In this document: positions 26,129-34,791 of the stretch, piece by piece
Layout: the number at the start of each line of letters is the position of its first letter
Numbering within the stretch: the first letter of the stretch is position 1
Source of the DNA: Clostridia bacterium
GTDB lineage: Bacteria; Bacillota; DULZ01
Direction: 5' to 3'
NCBI GenBank assembly: GCA_012840125.1
Contig: DULZ01000056.1
Location: 1-44,268, forward strand
DNA: 44,268 nucleotides
The notes under the pieces: model-generated
What the model was told of the DNA's origin: nothing
The model's input: only the letters and a program-made list of their open reading frames with translations
Database searches by the model: none
Made by a program: the position numbers and the translations under genes

Positions 26129-27517
26129 GTGTATAAAGGCGTGACCAGTAACAAAATCAGTGAAATCACCACCAAACAAAGAGATTTCTTCGCTACCGGC
26201 CAAACCTTGCCGCTATCCTTCCGTCTCGAGCAGCTCCGGCGGCTGAAGTCCTGCATTACGGACCACCGGGAGGAAATCCTCCTGGCCTTACGCAAAGACC
26301 TGAACAAGGCACCTTATGAAAGTTATGCGACGGAAGTAGGATTGGTATTAGAGGAAATCAGCTTTGCCCTGAAGCACTTGCCTAAATGGGCGCGGCCCCG
26401 GAAAGTGAAAACGCCTTTAGTGAGCTTCCCGGGCAAGAGTTACATCTACCCCCAGCCCTACGGCGTAGCTTTGATCATGTCACCTTGGAACTATCCTTTT
26501 ATGCTGGCGCTGGTTCCCCTGGTCGGGGCCATGGCGGCGGGGAACTGCGCCGTACTTAAGCCTTCGGCTTACGCCGCCCATACCTCGGCGGTGCTGGCCG
26601 GCATCATCCGGGATACCTTCCCGGAAGAGTACATCGCCGTCATTGAAGGGGGCAGGGAGGCTAACCAGGCCCTGCTGCAAGAGCAGTTTGATTACATTTT
26701 TTTCACCGGCAGCGTCGGTGTCGGGAAAATGGTCATGCACGCTGCCGCCGAGCATCTCACCCCGGTCACCCTGGAACTGGGCGGCAAAAGCCCCTGCATC
26801 GTGGATGAGGATGCCAACTTGGACCTGGCCGCCAGGCGCATCGTATGGGGCAAATTCCTCAACGCGGGCCAGACCTGTGTGGCCCCCGATTACCTGCTGG
26901 CGCACCGGAAGGTAAAGGATGACCTGATCCAAAAGATGTGCCGGGCCATCCGGGATTTTTACGGGGAAGACCCCCTGGCAAATCCCGATTACCCGAAAAT
27001 TATCAATGAAAAGCACTTTGAGCGGCTGCTGGGCTACCTCCGGTCCGGGCGCATCTTATACGGAGGCACCGCCCGCCGGGAAAAGCTGGTCATTGCCCCG
27101 ACCCTGTTGGACCAGGTGCAGTGGGACGACCCGGTGATGGAAGAAGAGATCTTCGGCCCCATCATGCCGGTGGTGGAATTCGACACCCTAGACGAAGTGG
27201 TAGAGCTGGTGAATGCCCGGCCCAAACCCCTGGCCTGCTATTACTTTACCGGGAACAACGCCAAAGCCGAGGACCTCATTCGCCGGGTCCCTTTTGGCGG
27301 GGGCTGTATCAACGACACGGTGGTGCATGTGGCCTCCACCTACCTGCCCTTCGGGGGCATTGGAGAAAGCGGCCTAGGCCGGTACCACGGCAAGACCAGC
27401 TTCGACACTTTCTCCCACCTCAAGGGGATTATCAAGCAGTCCGCCAAGTTCGACATTCCCGTCAGGTACCCGCCCTATGACGGGAAGATGAAGCTGATTC
27501 AAATGCTGATGAAATAA
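26129..27517 (+). CDS. Aldehyde dehydrogenase, class 3-like
   Basis: About 462 residues, the short length of ALDH3-type enzymes that oxidise fatty or aromatic aldehydes. Motifs: SPWNYPFMLALVPLVGAMAAG (cofactor fold), FTGSVGVGK, general base E216 (TLELGGKSP), nucleophile C250 (AGQTCVAPDY), and EEIFGPIMP. The start is uncertain: GTG 26129 follows GGAAGGAT closely, and GTG 26141 is an alternative. It follows the MFS gene by 24 bases. In the locus it would oxidise an aldehyde such as sulfoacetaldehyde or sulfolactaldehyde to the acid, or a longer aldehyde made by the ThDP enzyme downstream. No CoA-acylating features were noted. Confidence 0.9.
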   Translation: MYKGVTSNKISEITTKQRDFFATGQTLPLSFRLEQLRRLKSCITDHREEILLALRKDLNKAPYESYATEVGLVLEEISFALKHLPKWARPRKVKTPLVSFPGKSYIYPQPYGVALIMSPWNYPFMLALVPLVGAMAAGNCAVLKPSAYAAHTSAVLAGIIRDTFPEEYIAVIEGGREANQALLQEQFDYIFFTGSVGVGKMVMHAAAEHLTPVTLELGGKSPCIVDEDANLDLAARRIVWGKFLNAGQTCVAPDYLLAHRKVKDDLIQKMCRAIRDFYGEDPLANPDYPKIINEKHFERLLGYLRSGRILYGGTARREKLVIAPTLLDQVQWDDPVMEEEIFGPIMPVVEFDTLDEVVELVNARPKPLACYYFTGNNAKAEDLIRRVPFGGGCINDTVVHVASTYLPFGGIGESGLGRYHGKTSFDTFSHLKGIIKQSAKFDIPVRYPPYDGKMKLIQMLMK

Positions 27518-27538
27518 AACACAAAGGAGGTTTCGTAC

Positions 27539-29185
27539 ATGGAAGGAAAATGCAGAGCAGGAGCCCTGGTCGCTGAGGTGTTGAAAAAAGAAGGTGTGCA
27601 GTACCTGTTTGGTATCCCGGGGGGGCACGTGTACCCGGCCATGGAGCGCTGTGAAGAACTGGGCATCCCCTTTATCGGGGTACGCCATGAGATGACCGCT
27701 GCCTTTGCGGCGGAAGGATGGGCCTTGACCACCGGTAAACTGGGGGTCTGCACCGGCACCGCCGGCCCCGGCGTGACCAACTTGCTCACCGGTTTGGCCA
27801 ACTCCTATGTGGGGGGCTTCCCGGTCTTCGCTTTGGGCGGCAAGGCCAGGATCAGCGAAGAGGACCGCAACCAGCTGCAAGACTTCAACCAAATGCCCAT
27901 CTTAAGCAGCATGACTAAATACGCCCGCCATGTGGTGGAGGCGGATAGGATCCCCGAATATGTAGGCCAGGCCATTGCCCAGGCCACCACCGGCCGTCCC
28001 GGACCCGTCTACCTGGAAATCCCGCGGGACGTCATGGAAATGGAAATTGATGCTTCAAAAATAGAGCTCCAAGAAAAATACGTGGCCGCCAGCCGGCCCA
28101 TGGGGGATCCGGCCAGCATTAAGGCCGCCGTGGAACTCATTAAGAATGCGAAAAAGCCGGTCATCATCGCCGGTTCCGGCGTCTGGTTCTCCCAGGCCCA
28201 CCCGGAACTGCAGGCCTTCGTGGAGAAAACCGGCATCCCCTTTGCCACCCGCAATGCCGCCAGGGGCTGCATCTCCGACAAGCACCCGCTGTTTATCAGC
28301 CCCGGCTATGACCATCCCATTCTCCAAGCCCTGCTGTCGGAAGCGGACCTGGTGATCCTGGTCGGCACCAGACCGGGCTACACTTTAAGCCCCGGCAACT
28401 TCCGCAAGGGACTGAAGATCATCCGCATCGACATCGATGCCGCCGAGCTGACCAACCAGCTGGACATCACCGTGGGTATCCACGGGGACGCAAAACAAGT
28501 ACTGCAGCAGCTCACCGGGGAACTGGACCAGAGCAGCTATCCGGAATGGGTCGGCTTTATGAATGCTGTTAAACAGCAATTCGCCGGCATGTTCGGCCAA
28601 CTCTGCGATCCGACCCATACCCCCATCCACCCGGTACACCTGATGCACCAAATTGCCCAGCGCATCGATGAAGATACCGTCGTGGTCATCGACGGCGGTG
28701 ATACCGCCATCTGGGCCACCTTGATCCTTCCCGCTTACGGGCCCGGCCAAATGCTCTCCATCGCCTCCACCAGTTTCGGACCCCTGGGAGTAGGCATGGG
28801 TTACGCCATCGCCGCTAAACTGGCCCACCCGGATAAGAAAGTGATCCTGGTCACCGGTGACGGGGCATTCGGATATGGTATGGCCGAATTCGATACCTTG
28901 CAGCGCTACAACTTGGACATCACCACCGTTATTCTGAACGACGGCCTGTGGGGCATGATTAAACGCTCCGAAGCCAAGAAGGCCAAAGGCAAGACCAAAT
29001 TCGTGGGCGTGGATCTCATGAACGAAGTCCGCTACGAAAAAGTGGTGGAAGCCCTGGGCGGCTACGGCGAATTCGTCACCGACCCCGCTGAGGTGGGCAA
29101 CGCCATCGACCGGGCCTTGGCCTCCGGCAAGATGTCCTGCGTCAACGTCATTACCGATCCGCAATTCGGACCGCCCAGCCGGTAA
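27539..29185 (+). CDS. Thiamine diphosphate-dependent enzyme (acetolactate synthase/2-hydroxyacyl-CoA lyase-like)
   Basis: 548 residues with the three ThDP-enzyme domains: Pyr domain with catalytic E51 (RHEMTAAFAAEGWA) and GTAGPGVTNLLTG; central domain (about 190-330); PP domain with the metal/ThDP motif GDGAFGYGMAEFDT (D441) ending near N467. The C-terminal region, GVGMGYAIAAKL then FDTLQRYNLDITTVILNDG, resembles oxalyl-CoA decarboxylase/2-hydroxyacyl-CoA lyase, while the N-terminal part resembles acetolactate synthase. No regulatory subunit is present, which argues against branched-chain synthesis. By context it may decarboxylate or cleave a 2-keto or 2-hydroxy acid to an aldehyde. CAAAGGAGG supports the ATG. 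Confidence 0.85.
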   Translation: MEGKCRAGALVAEVLKKEGVQYLFGIPGGHVYPAMERCEELGIPFIGVRHEMTAAFAAEGWALTTGKLGVCTGTAGPGVTNLLTGLANSYVGGFPVFALGGKARISEEDRNQLQDFNQMPILSSMTKYARHVVEADRIPEYVGQAIAQATTGRPGPVYLEIPRDVMEMEIDASKIELQEKYVAASRPMGDPASIKAAVELIKNAKKPVIIAGSGVWFSQAHPELQAFVEKTGIPFATRNAARGCISDKHPLFISPGYDHPILQALLSEADLVILVGTRPGYTLSPGNFRKGLKIIRIDIDAAELTNQLDITVGIHGDAKQVLQQLTGELDQSSYPEWVGFMNAVKQQFAGMFGQLCDPTHTPIHPVHLMHQIAQRIDEDTVVVIDGGDTAIWATLILPAYGPGQMLSIASTSFGPLGVGMGYAIAAKLAHPDKKVILVTGDGAFGYGMAEFDTLQRYNLDITTVILNDGLWGMIKRSEAKKAKGKTKFVGVDLMNEVRYEKVVEALGGYGEFVTDPAEVGNAIDRALASGKMSCVNVITDPQFGPPSR

Positions 29186-29276
29186 GAAGGCTGCTTCAGG
29201 CTACCATCCGGGACAAGGGAGCTTTCCCTTGTCCCATCAACAATCTACGGAGATTACAGCATAGGAGGTAAAAACA

Positions 29277-29597
29277 TTGAGCGTCAAAGAAGAAATCTAT
29301 GCCTTTTGCGAAAAAATGAATGCGGATCCCAGCTATATGGACGGGGTAGATTTGACTTTCCAGGTGAACTTGAAAGAAAGCGGTCCCATACAAATGGTCA
29401 TCAAAGACAGCCGGATTACGGTCTACGAGGACTGCCCCCATCAACCGGACCTGACCATCACCATTTCCGATGAGGATTATGCCAAACTGCTCAAGAACCA
29501 GCTGAATACCACCGTGGCTCTCATGACCGGCAAGGTCAAAGTGGACCGGGTGGATAAAGCCTTTAAACTGTTGGAAATCGTCAAGAACTACTATTAA
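29277..29597 (+). CDS. SCP2 sterol-carrier domain protein
   Basis: A 106-residue single SCP2-type domain: VDLTFQVNLKESGPIQMVIKDSRITV, then PDLTITISDEDYAKLLKNQ and MTGKVKVDRVDKAFKLLEI, matching the family's beta-sheet and C-terminal helix. TTG 29277 is the start, with AGGAGG ten bases upstream. SCP2 domains bind acyl chains, acyl-CoA or other hydrophobic molecules. Lying between two ThDP enzymes, it may carry or deliver their substrate. This is odd for a sulfonate pathway, whose intermediates are small and polar. Confidence 0.85.
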   Translation: MSVKEEIYAFCEKMNADPSYMDGVDLTFQVNLKESGPIQMVIKDSRITVYEDCPHQPDLTITISDEDYAKLLKNQLNTTVALMTGKVKVDRVDKAFKLLEIVKNYY

Positions 29598-29639
29598 AAT
29601 GGTTAAACACGTTACACGAAGCAAGGAGGAGAGAGAACT

Positions 29640-31376
29640 GTGGCAAAAGTGAAAATGACCCCCAGTGAAGCGATCTGCGAAACACTGCTGGCGGAAGGAG
29701 TGGACCACGTCACCGGTATCGTCGGTTCTGCTTTCATGGATCTTTTGGATCTATTCCCCACGGCAGGGATTAAATTTATCTCCGTCCGCCACGAGCAGTC
29801 CGCCGGGCACATGGAGGATGCATATTCCCGCATCACCGGCCGGGCCGGCGTGGTCATCGGGCAAAACGGTCCCGGGATCACCAACATGGTGACCTCCGTG
29901 GCCGCCGCCAACATGGCCCACACCCCCATGGTAGTGATTTGCCCTTCCGCCGGCAGCACTACCGTGGGCTGGGACGGTTTCCAAGAAGCCGATACGGTGC
30001 AGATCTTTAAAGCTATTACCAAGGAAGCCATCCGGGTGCCCCACCCCTCCCGGGTAGCCGATTGCCTGCGCACCGCTTTCCGCATTGCCTATGCTGAAAG
30101 GGGCCCCGTCCTCTACGACATCCCGCGGGATTATTTCTACGGTGAGATCGAAGAGGAGATTCTCCAACCCCATCAATACCGGGTGGACCAGCGGGGCTGC
30201 GGGGACCTGGCCGCCATTGAAAGAGCCGTGGAACTGCTGGCCTCAGCCCAGCGGCCCGTGATTCTCTCCGGTCGCGGCGTGGTCGATACCAAAGCCAAAG
30301 ACATCGTGGCCAAGATTGCCGAACTTTTGACGGCGCCGGTAGCCTGCACTTATCTCCATAACGACGCTTTCCCGGCGGATCACCCCCTGTGGTTAGGACC
30401 CATCGGCTACATGGGTTCCAAAGCGGCGATGCAGACCCTGGCGGAAGCCGATGTGATCCTCGCTTTAGGCACAAGGCTGTCGGTCTTCGGTACCCTGCCC
30501 CAATATGACATCAAGTATTTCACGGGCCAGGCCAAGATCATTCAAGTAAACATCAACCCGCGGCATATCGCCAGAACCCACCCGGTGGAAGTGGGCATCA
30601 TCGGCGATGCCAGGGAAGCGGCTCAGGAAATCCTGAAGCGGCTGCAGGCCCGGTTCCTGGAACCCCAGGCGAAAGAAGACTACCTGCAAGTCATCAAGAG
30701 CCGGCAAGAGGCTTGGGATAAGGAAATCCATGAATTAGCCATGGTGGACGGCAACCCCATCAACCCGCGCCGGGCCCTGTATGAAATTCAAAAAGTGTTG
30801 CCCGGCAATGCCATCGTAGCCACCGACATCGGCAACGTGGCTTCCACGGCCAACAGCTACCTGCGCTTCAAAGGGGAAGGAATGCACATCGCCGCTTTGA
30901 CCTTCGGCAACACCGGTTTTGCCTACCCAGCGGCTTTAGGAGCCCAGCTGGCCAAACCGGAAGCCCCGGTAGTGGCCATTATCGGCGACGGCGCTTGGGG
31001 CATGAGCCTCCACGAAGTCAGTACCGCCGTGGAACACAACTTACCCGTGGTGGCCATCGTGTTCCGCAACATGGCTTGGGCAGCGGAGAAGAAGAACCAG
31101 ATCGACTTCTACAACAACCGCTTTGTCGGCGTCGAAATTCCCAATCCGGAAAGCTTCGTCCCGGTAGCGGTGGCCATGGGCGCCGAGGGCATCCGGGTTA
31201 CCAAACCGGAGGACGTGGGCCCGGCCTTGGCAAGCGCTTTGGCGTCTCGGAAACCTACGGTCCTGGAAATCGTCTGCGATGGGAGCCAACTGGCCCCGCC
31301 CTTTAGAAAGGACGCCCTGAAGAAACCCACCCGGTTACTGCCCAAGTATCAACACCTTGACATCAGGAATTGGTAG
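29640..31376 (+). CDS. xsc: Sulfoacetaldehyde acetyltransferase
   Basis: 578 residues, the length of Xsc, the ThDP enzyme that turns sulfoacetaldehyde and phosphate into acetyl phosphate and sulfite. Recognised features: [15 protein letters not shown], catalytic E52 ([14 protein letters not shown]), [87 protein letters not shown], and the C-terminal [11 protein letters not shown]. These are the family's own signatures and separate it from acetolactate synthase. GTG 29640 follows AAGGAGGAG. Last gene of the locus, ending at a strong terminator. Acetyl phosphate would feed a phosphotransacetylase or kinase encoded elsewhere; sulfite could be reduced or excreted. Confidence 0.9.
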   Translation: MAKVKMTPSEAICETLLAEGVDHVTGIVGSAFMDLLDLFPTAGIKFISVRHEQSAGHMEDAYSRITGRAGVVIGQNGPGITNMVTSVAAANMAHTPMVVICPSAGSTTVGWDGFQEADTVQIFKAITKEAIRVPHPSRVADCLRTAFRIAYAERGPVLYDIPRDYFYGEIEEEILQPHQYRVDQRGCGDLAAIERAVELLASAQRPVILSGRGVVDTKAKDIVAKIAELLTAPVACTYLHNDAFPADHPLWLGPIGYMGSKAAMQTLAEADVILALGTRLSVFGTLPQYDIKYFTGQAKIIQVNINPRHIARTHPVEVGIIGDAREAAQEILKRLQARFLEPQAKEDYLQVIKSRQEAWDKEIHELAMVDGNPINPRRALYEIQKVLPGNAIVATDIGNVASTANSYLRFKGEGMHIAALTFGNTGFAYPAALGAQLAKPEAPVVAIIGDGAWGMSLHEVSTAVEHNLPVVAIVFRNMAWAAEKKNQIDFYNNRFVGVEIPNPESFVPVAVAMGAEGIRVTKPEDVGPALASALASRKPTVLEIVCDGSQLAPPFRKDALKKPTRLLPKYQHLDIRNW

Positions 31377-31386
31377 CTTCATAAGC

Positions 31387-31421
31387 AAAGGATCCGGAAA
31401 CACGCGTCTTCCGGATCCTTT
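31387..31421 (+). terminator. Terminator of the Xsc locus
   Basis: AAAGGATCCGGAA (31387-31399) pairs perfectly with TTCCGGATCCTTT (31409-31421), followed by CTTTC. It begins 10 bases after the xsc stop. Confidence 0.88.
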
Positions 31422-31565
31422 CTTTCTGCCGTCATGCAAAGGTTTATGCCGGAACCCCTCACTGTCACCCCGGTCATGGGAAGCTCGCCAGGGTTCATCG
31501 GATTGACAACCAGGCGCTGCCATCGTTACAATGAAGACACAATACTGAAGAATCGAGGGATGTTT

Positions 31566-31937
31566 ATGCCGTGGCTCTTGCTGGATTATCCTAAATGATC
31601 GACGGTACGGAGGGCCAAGGATTGGCTCCGCCAAAAAGGAATAGCTTACGAAACCCGCCATATCCTCCATGAGCCTTTAACCAAGGAAGAAATCATGGAT
31701 CTGCACCGGAAGAGCGGCCTGCCTTTAAAAAAGTTTTTCAATACCAGCGGCGTCAAATACCGGGAACTGGGATTAAAAGACATCATTGACACCGCCCCGG
31801 AAGACGAATTGTACGATTACCTGGCCGCCCACCCCATGCTGGTGAAAAGACCGGTGCTGACCGACGGGACGACGGTACTGGTGGGCTTTCGGGAAAAAGA
31901 ATGGGAAGAGGTATTTGGCGGGAAGGAGCCCAAGTAA
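31566..31937 (+). CDS. ArsC/Spx-family protein with in-frame UGA at the catalytic cysteine (probable selenoprotein)
   Basis: Read through UGA (31596-31598), the frame gives 123 residues of the ArsC/Spx-like family: LLLDYPK-U-STVRRAKDWL (U11), then KSGLPLKKFFNTSGVKYRELGLKD in two familiar blocks, MLVKRPVLTDG and VLVGFREKEWEEVF. In the family the motif is YPKCSTCRKA, so UGA stands exactly where the catalytic cysteine is, and the second cysteine is V. ATG 31566 is six bases after GAGGG. A hairpin at 31608-31630 has the position of a bacterial SECIS. A nonsense mutation is the alternative, but coding is intact on both sides. Such proteins are thiol/selenol oxidoreductases; the substrate is unknown. 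An annotation that stops at UGA would begin at ATG 31695 and lose the active site. Confidence 0.78.
31608..31630 (+). promoter_or_regulatory. Candidate bacterial SECIS element
   Basis: Nine bases after the UGA codon, CGGA (31608-31611) pairs with TCCG (31627-31630), then after a two-G bulge GCCAA (31614-31618) pairs with TTGGC (31622-31626) around the loop GGA. The loop starts 21 bases past the UGA and contains G, as SelB-binding hairpins usually do. Confidence 0.65.
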
Positions 31938-31954
31938 CGGATAACAGTATTTGA

Positions 31955-31983
31955 GAGGTGGAAGCGGCGAGGGCGCCCACCTC
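31955..31983 (+). terminator. Hairpin after the ArsC-like gene
   Basis: GAGGTGG (31955-31961) pairs with CCACCTC (31977-31983). It is followed by TTCGCGTTGT rather than a T-run, so termination is only likely. Confidence 0.5.
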
Positions 31984-32079
31984 TTCGCGTTGTAAGGCAA
32001 AGGGATGCTCCGGACCCTACCCGCCCCCCCGACTCCAATTACTCATTGCATAATTTTTCCATTTTCCCAGTCAAACCCC

Positions 32080-32108
32080 TTGACCTAGTGCTAACTATGT
32101 ATTATAAT
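32080..32108 (+). promoter_or_regulatory. Consensus sigma-A promoter
   Basis: TTGACC (32080-32085), a 17-base spacer and TATAAT (32103-32108). It lies 160 bases before the small membrane protein gene at 32269, the next gene on this strand, leaving a long leader. Confidence 0.8.
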
Positions 32109-32268
32109 TACTGAAAATTCGCAAAAAATCTGTGTTTGTATTTGATTTGACCCGGTTCCGTTGCGGCATGAAAGGGACGGGAATGGGGCCAAGCCTGGCA
32201 AGCCCTGGGGGTATAACCCTGCATACTGCCCAGCAGGCGCCAACCCCAGCGAGGTAAAGGAGGATTCT

Positions 32269-32478
32269 ATGACCGGCAAGCAAAACAAACAAGAAGAATC
32301 GCCCGTTGAGCGCATGAGGGAAGCCGGGGAGAAAATGACAGCCATCGGCTGCCTGATGTTCATTGTTTTCACTGTTCCCCTCCTCATGGCTGTAACATTC
32401 GGCAAATGGGGCTTCTGGGCCGGCGTAGTCATCGGGCTGGTTTTGCTGATCACAGGCTTCAGGCAGGTTAACGGATAG
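32269..32478 (+). CDS. Small two-helix membrane protein
   Basis: 69 residues from ATG 32269, with AAAGGAGGA six bases upstream. A charged N-terminal segment (QNKQEESPVERMREAGEKM) is followed by two hydrophobic helices (about 24-42 and 46-64, IGCLMFIVFTVPLLMAVTF and GFWAGVVIGLVLLITGF). No function known to me. It has a consensus promoter upstream. A decayed copy of the segment encoding PVERMREAGE lies on the same strand at 32663-32695. Confidence 0.72.
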   Translation: MTGKQNKQEESPVERMREAGEKMTAIGCLMFIVFTVPLLMAVTFGKWGFWAGVVIGLVLLITGFRQVNG

Positions 32479-32492
32479 GTTACCCCTTCCTC

Positions 32493-32645
32493 TCAGTTCA
32501 ACCCTGGCCTCTCACAAAACCCTTTTTGGCATTTTGAAACATAACTTTGATCCACGCCTAAATACTCAGCCGCCACCTTTTGAGTGAGGCCGCATTTTTG
32601 CCGCCATTCACTAAACCTTTTGCCAACCAACTCGCCATTTCCCAT
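32493..32645 (-). pseudogene. Fragment of an XRE-type helix-turn-helix regulator
   Basis: About 50 codons ending at 32493. KRFSEWRQKCGLTQKVAAEYLGVDQSYVSKCQKG in overlapping parts is a clear Xre/Cro helix-turn-helix, but the frame stops within eight codons, before the rest of the HTH domain and any C-terminal domain. The start is unclear (ATG 32645 or a nearby TTG) and no good ribosome site is seen. I read it as a remnant of a longer gene. A very short functional HTH protein is less likely. Confidence 0.6.
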
Positions 32646-32662
32646 AAGATTTCCCCGCAAGA

Positions 32663-32695
32663 CGCCCGTAGAGCCCATAAGGGAGGCCGGAGAAA
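32663..32695 (+). repeat. Diverged copy of part of the small membrane protein gene
   Basis: This 33-base stretch matches 32300-32332 at 27 of 33 positions by my alignment and encodes PVEPIREAGE in the same sense as PVERMREAGE. It lies antisense to, and just upstream of, the HTH fragment. A hairpin follows at 32704-32733 (AAACCC with GGGTTT, inner GGGA with TCCC). Confidence 0.5.
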
Positions 32696-32821
32696 GAAGA
32701 ACAAAACCCGGGGACGGTAGCATCCCTGGGTTTGATGGTGATGGGCTTTTCCCTCAGGCTATGTGCCATGGAAAAACAGCGGCCGGCGAAGAACCGGCCC
32801 CGCTCGCATATGAAATAACTA

Positions 32822-34357
32822 TCACCTGCTCAAGATCGTCTCCATTTTATCCGCCAGCACGATGATGCCTTTGGTCTTTAAGCGCGGGAAATTAGCATAC
32901 TTCCAGTAGCTGTCGTCAGTTTCCGATTTTTTAATAGGAGTGATCACCTGCTCCAGTTTTCCGCTTAATAAATCCCCATATTCTCTGTCGATTTTCACCA
33001 GATCAAGCCCCAACTGATCCCGCTGGGTATGATAGATTACCACCCCGTTTTCGTCGGTGATACCAAAGGCATCCACTCCCAATTCCTTGGCAACGGCAGC
33101 CACGTTGTTCTGGTCAATCACCCGTTCCAGATCCAACTGTTGGGCGCGCTTGCCCAGGTTTTTCAGCCTGCTTTCCAAGACCCGGTCGCCTATAATTTGC
33201 TGGAGCTTGTCACTCTCACTATGCAGTTTCACCGTCAAGTCCGACACCGACTCCAGGATGGAATACTGCTCTTCGGCGGAAGCGGCAATCTCCTCGCTGA
33301 AGGCTACCGTTTCCGCTGCGATGCGGTGCAGGGGCTCGATGCACCGGGCCACTTCTTGAATGGAAGCCTGGAGCTGTTCATTGGTACTGGATACCTCCTG
33401 CAAGTGATGGGCGATCTCCTGGAAGACGTGCCCCACTTGCCGCAGCCTTTGCTCCGTTTCGCCCACTACCCGGTTACCATCCTTAGTGCTGTGGTGTACC
33501 TCTTGCACCTTGGCCGCCGCCGCCACGATGTCCGTTTGGATTTCTTTGATAATTCCCACAATGTTGTCTGCGGCCTCCCCCGCTTCCTGGGCCAACTTTC
33601 GCACTTCCTCGGCGACCACTGCGAAACCTCTGCCGTTCTCCCCTGCCCTGGCCGCCTCAATGGCGGCATTCAGGGCCAGCAAGTTGGTCTGCTCCGCAAC
33701 GGCGGTAATGCTGTCCACAATTTCCGCAATGCCCCCGGCTTTGTCCTTGAGGGCCAAAACCATGCCGTAAAGCTCTTCTGCAGAGCCGGAGATCTCCCCC
33801 ATTTGGGATTTCAAAGAGTTGGAGGACTGTTCACATGCCCTGGTTTGCAGCAGGGCCGTCTCGCTGATGGACCGGCATTTCGCCACGTTGGCATCCTGGA
33901 GTTTACTGGCTTCAATCATGTGATTGGAAGCCCTGGCCACGGATTCCACCATGCTTTGCTGCTCCTGCAGCTCTTCGGCAATGTCGGCACAGGTGGAACT
34001 GACCTGCTCCGCCGATGCGGTCAATTCGTGGATGGCCCGGTCTAAATCATCACTCATTTGCAGCACTTCACAGGAAGAGTGGAGCATCTTCTTGTTGGAT
34101 TCCTTGACATATGCGGCCAGCTCCAGCAGCTTTGGATCATCCGACGCCTGCACTCCCTCGTAATTGCCCTGGGCTACCTCCAAAGCCCGGCTGACCATGT
34201 CCCCCCGGTCCCGGGAACTTTGGCGCAGCAGCAGGAAATTGCCGTATGCTAAAACCACCACCCATAAGACAACCCACCAAACTTGATTGGCCAATAGGAT
34301 CACTGCACAAGAAATGAAAGCTACCAAATTGAAGACCACTACTTCCTGTTTTTTCAT
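32822..34357 (-). CDS. Methyl-accepting chemotaxis protein with C-terminal sensor-like domain
   Basis: 511 residues. Two N-terminal membrane helices (about 8-24 and 26-44) are joined by a very short outside loop, so there is no periplasmic sensor. The cytoplasmic signalling hairpin tip is clear near 235-265 ([26 protein letters not shown]). After the coiled coil, the last ~110 residues form a separate domain ([35 protein letters not shown]) resembling the extra domain of some Firmicute chemoreceptors, possibly a PAS/Cache-like ligand site inside the cell. GAGAGG precedes ATG 34357. No other chemotaxis genes are nearby. Confidence 0.92.
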   Translation of the reverse strand: MKKQEVVVFNLVAFISCAVILLANQVWWVVLWVVVLAYGNFLLLRQSSRDRGDMVSRALEVAQGNYEGVQASDDPKLLELAAYVKESNKKMLHSSCEVLQMSDDLDRAIHELTASAEQVSSTCADIAEELQEQQSMVESVARASNHMIEASKLQDANVAKCRSISETALLQTRACEQSSNSLKSQMGEISGSAEELYGMVLALKDKAGGIAEIVDSITAVAEQTNLLALNAAIEAARAGENGRGFAVVAEEVRKLAQEAGEAADNIVGIIKEIQTDIVAAAAKVQEVHHSTKDGNRVVGETEQRLRQVGHVFQEIAHHLQEVSSTNEQLQASIQEVARCIEPLHRIAAETVAFSEEIAASAEEQYSILESVSDLTVKLHSESDKLQQIIGDRVLESRLKNLGKRAQQLDLERVIDQNNVAAVAKELGVDAFGITDENGVVIYHTQRDQLGLDLVKIDREYGDLLSGKLEQVITPIKKSETDDSYWKYANFPRLKTKGIIVLADKMETILSR

Positions 34358-34507
34358 CAGCTTTCCTCTCCCATTTAAAAATTGGCCTTTTAATTAAATT
34401 ATTCTTTATTTCTTGCCGAATCCCTTCCGTCACATTTCGACATGCAGAATACTTTTTCTCATGGAACAGTGCTTCACTGGTAGCCCGGCAAGAAGGGTCG
34501 CGGCCAT

Positions 34508-34553
34508 AAAAAACAAAATGAGAAGCATCAGACAGGCGAAGCTTCTCATTTTG
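34508..34553 (-). terminator. Terminator of the HD/Panacea-like cassette
   Basis: A 13-bp stem (34541-34553 with 34514-34526) is followed on the minus strand by a six-T run (34513-34508). The 238 bases between it and the gene at 34792 hold nothing I recognise. Confidence 0.7.
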
Positions 34554-34791
34554 AAGGCTAGGCTATTCTATTCATCCCGTTGCACAAAAGAAGGATATAG
34601 GAGTTCCGGCCCCTTGTGCAGTCTTTAAACAGACCTTGTCCCTCTTACAGTCGACAATTGTGCAGAGCTGTTTTCCAATCCGAACCGGCAAGACCTCCTT
34701 TATGAAGTAGGTGAACATTGGCTTACCTGGTGGCTGTATCGCCATGCATGACTACCGGTGACTCTTAATTGGCCCATCCCGTTGGATACGG

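Noticed and set aside
27539-29185. Acetolactate synthase large subunit of branched-chain amino acid synthesis
   Set aside because: There is no regulatory subunit or other ilv/leu gene nearby, and the C-terminal motifs lean to the oxalyl-CoA decarboxylase/hydroxyacyl-CoA lyase group.
31695-31937. An 80-residue protein starting at ATG 31695
   Set aside because: It would lack the active-site strand and helix of the ArsC/Spx fold; coding similarity extends upstream through the UGA to 31566.
33029-34045. 338-codon plus-strand frame across the chemoreceptor gene
   Set aside because: The minus strand encodes an unmistakable chemoreceptor; this is its antisense shadow.
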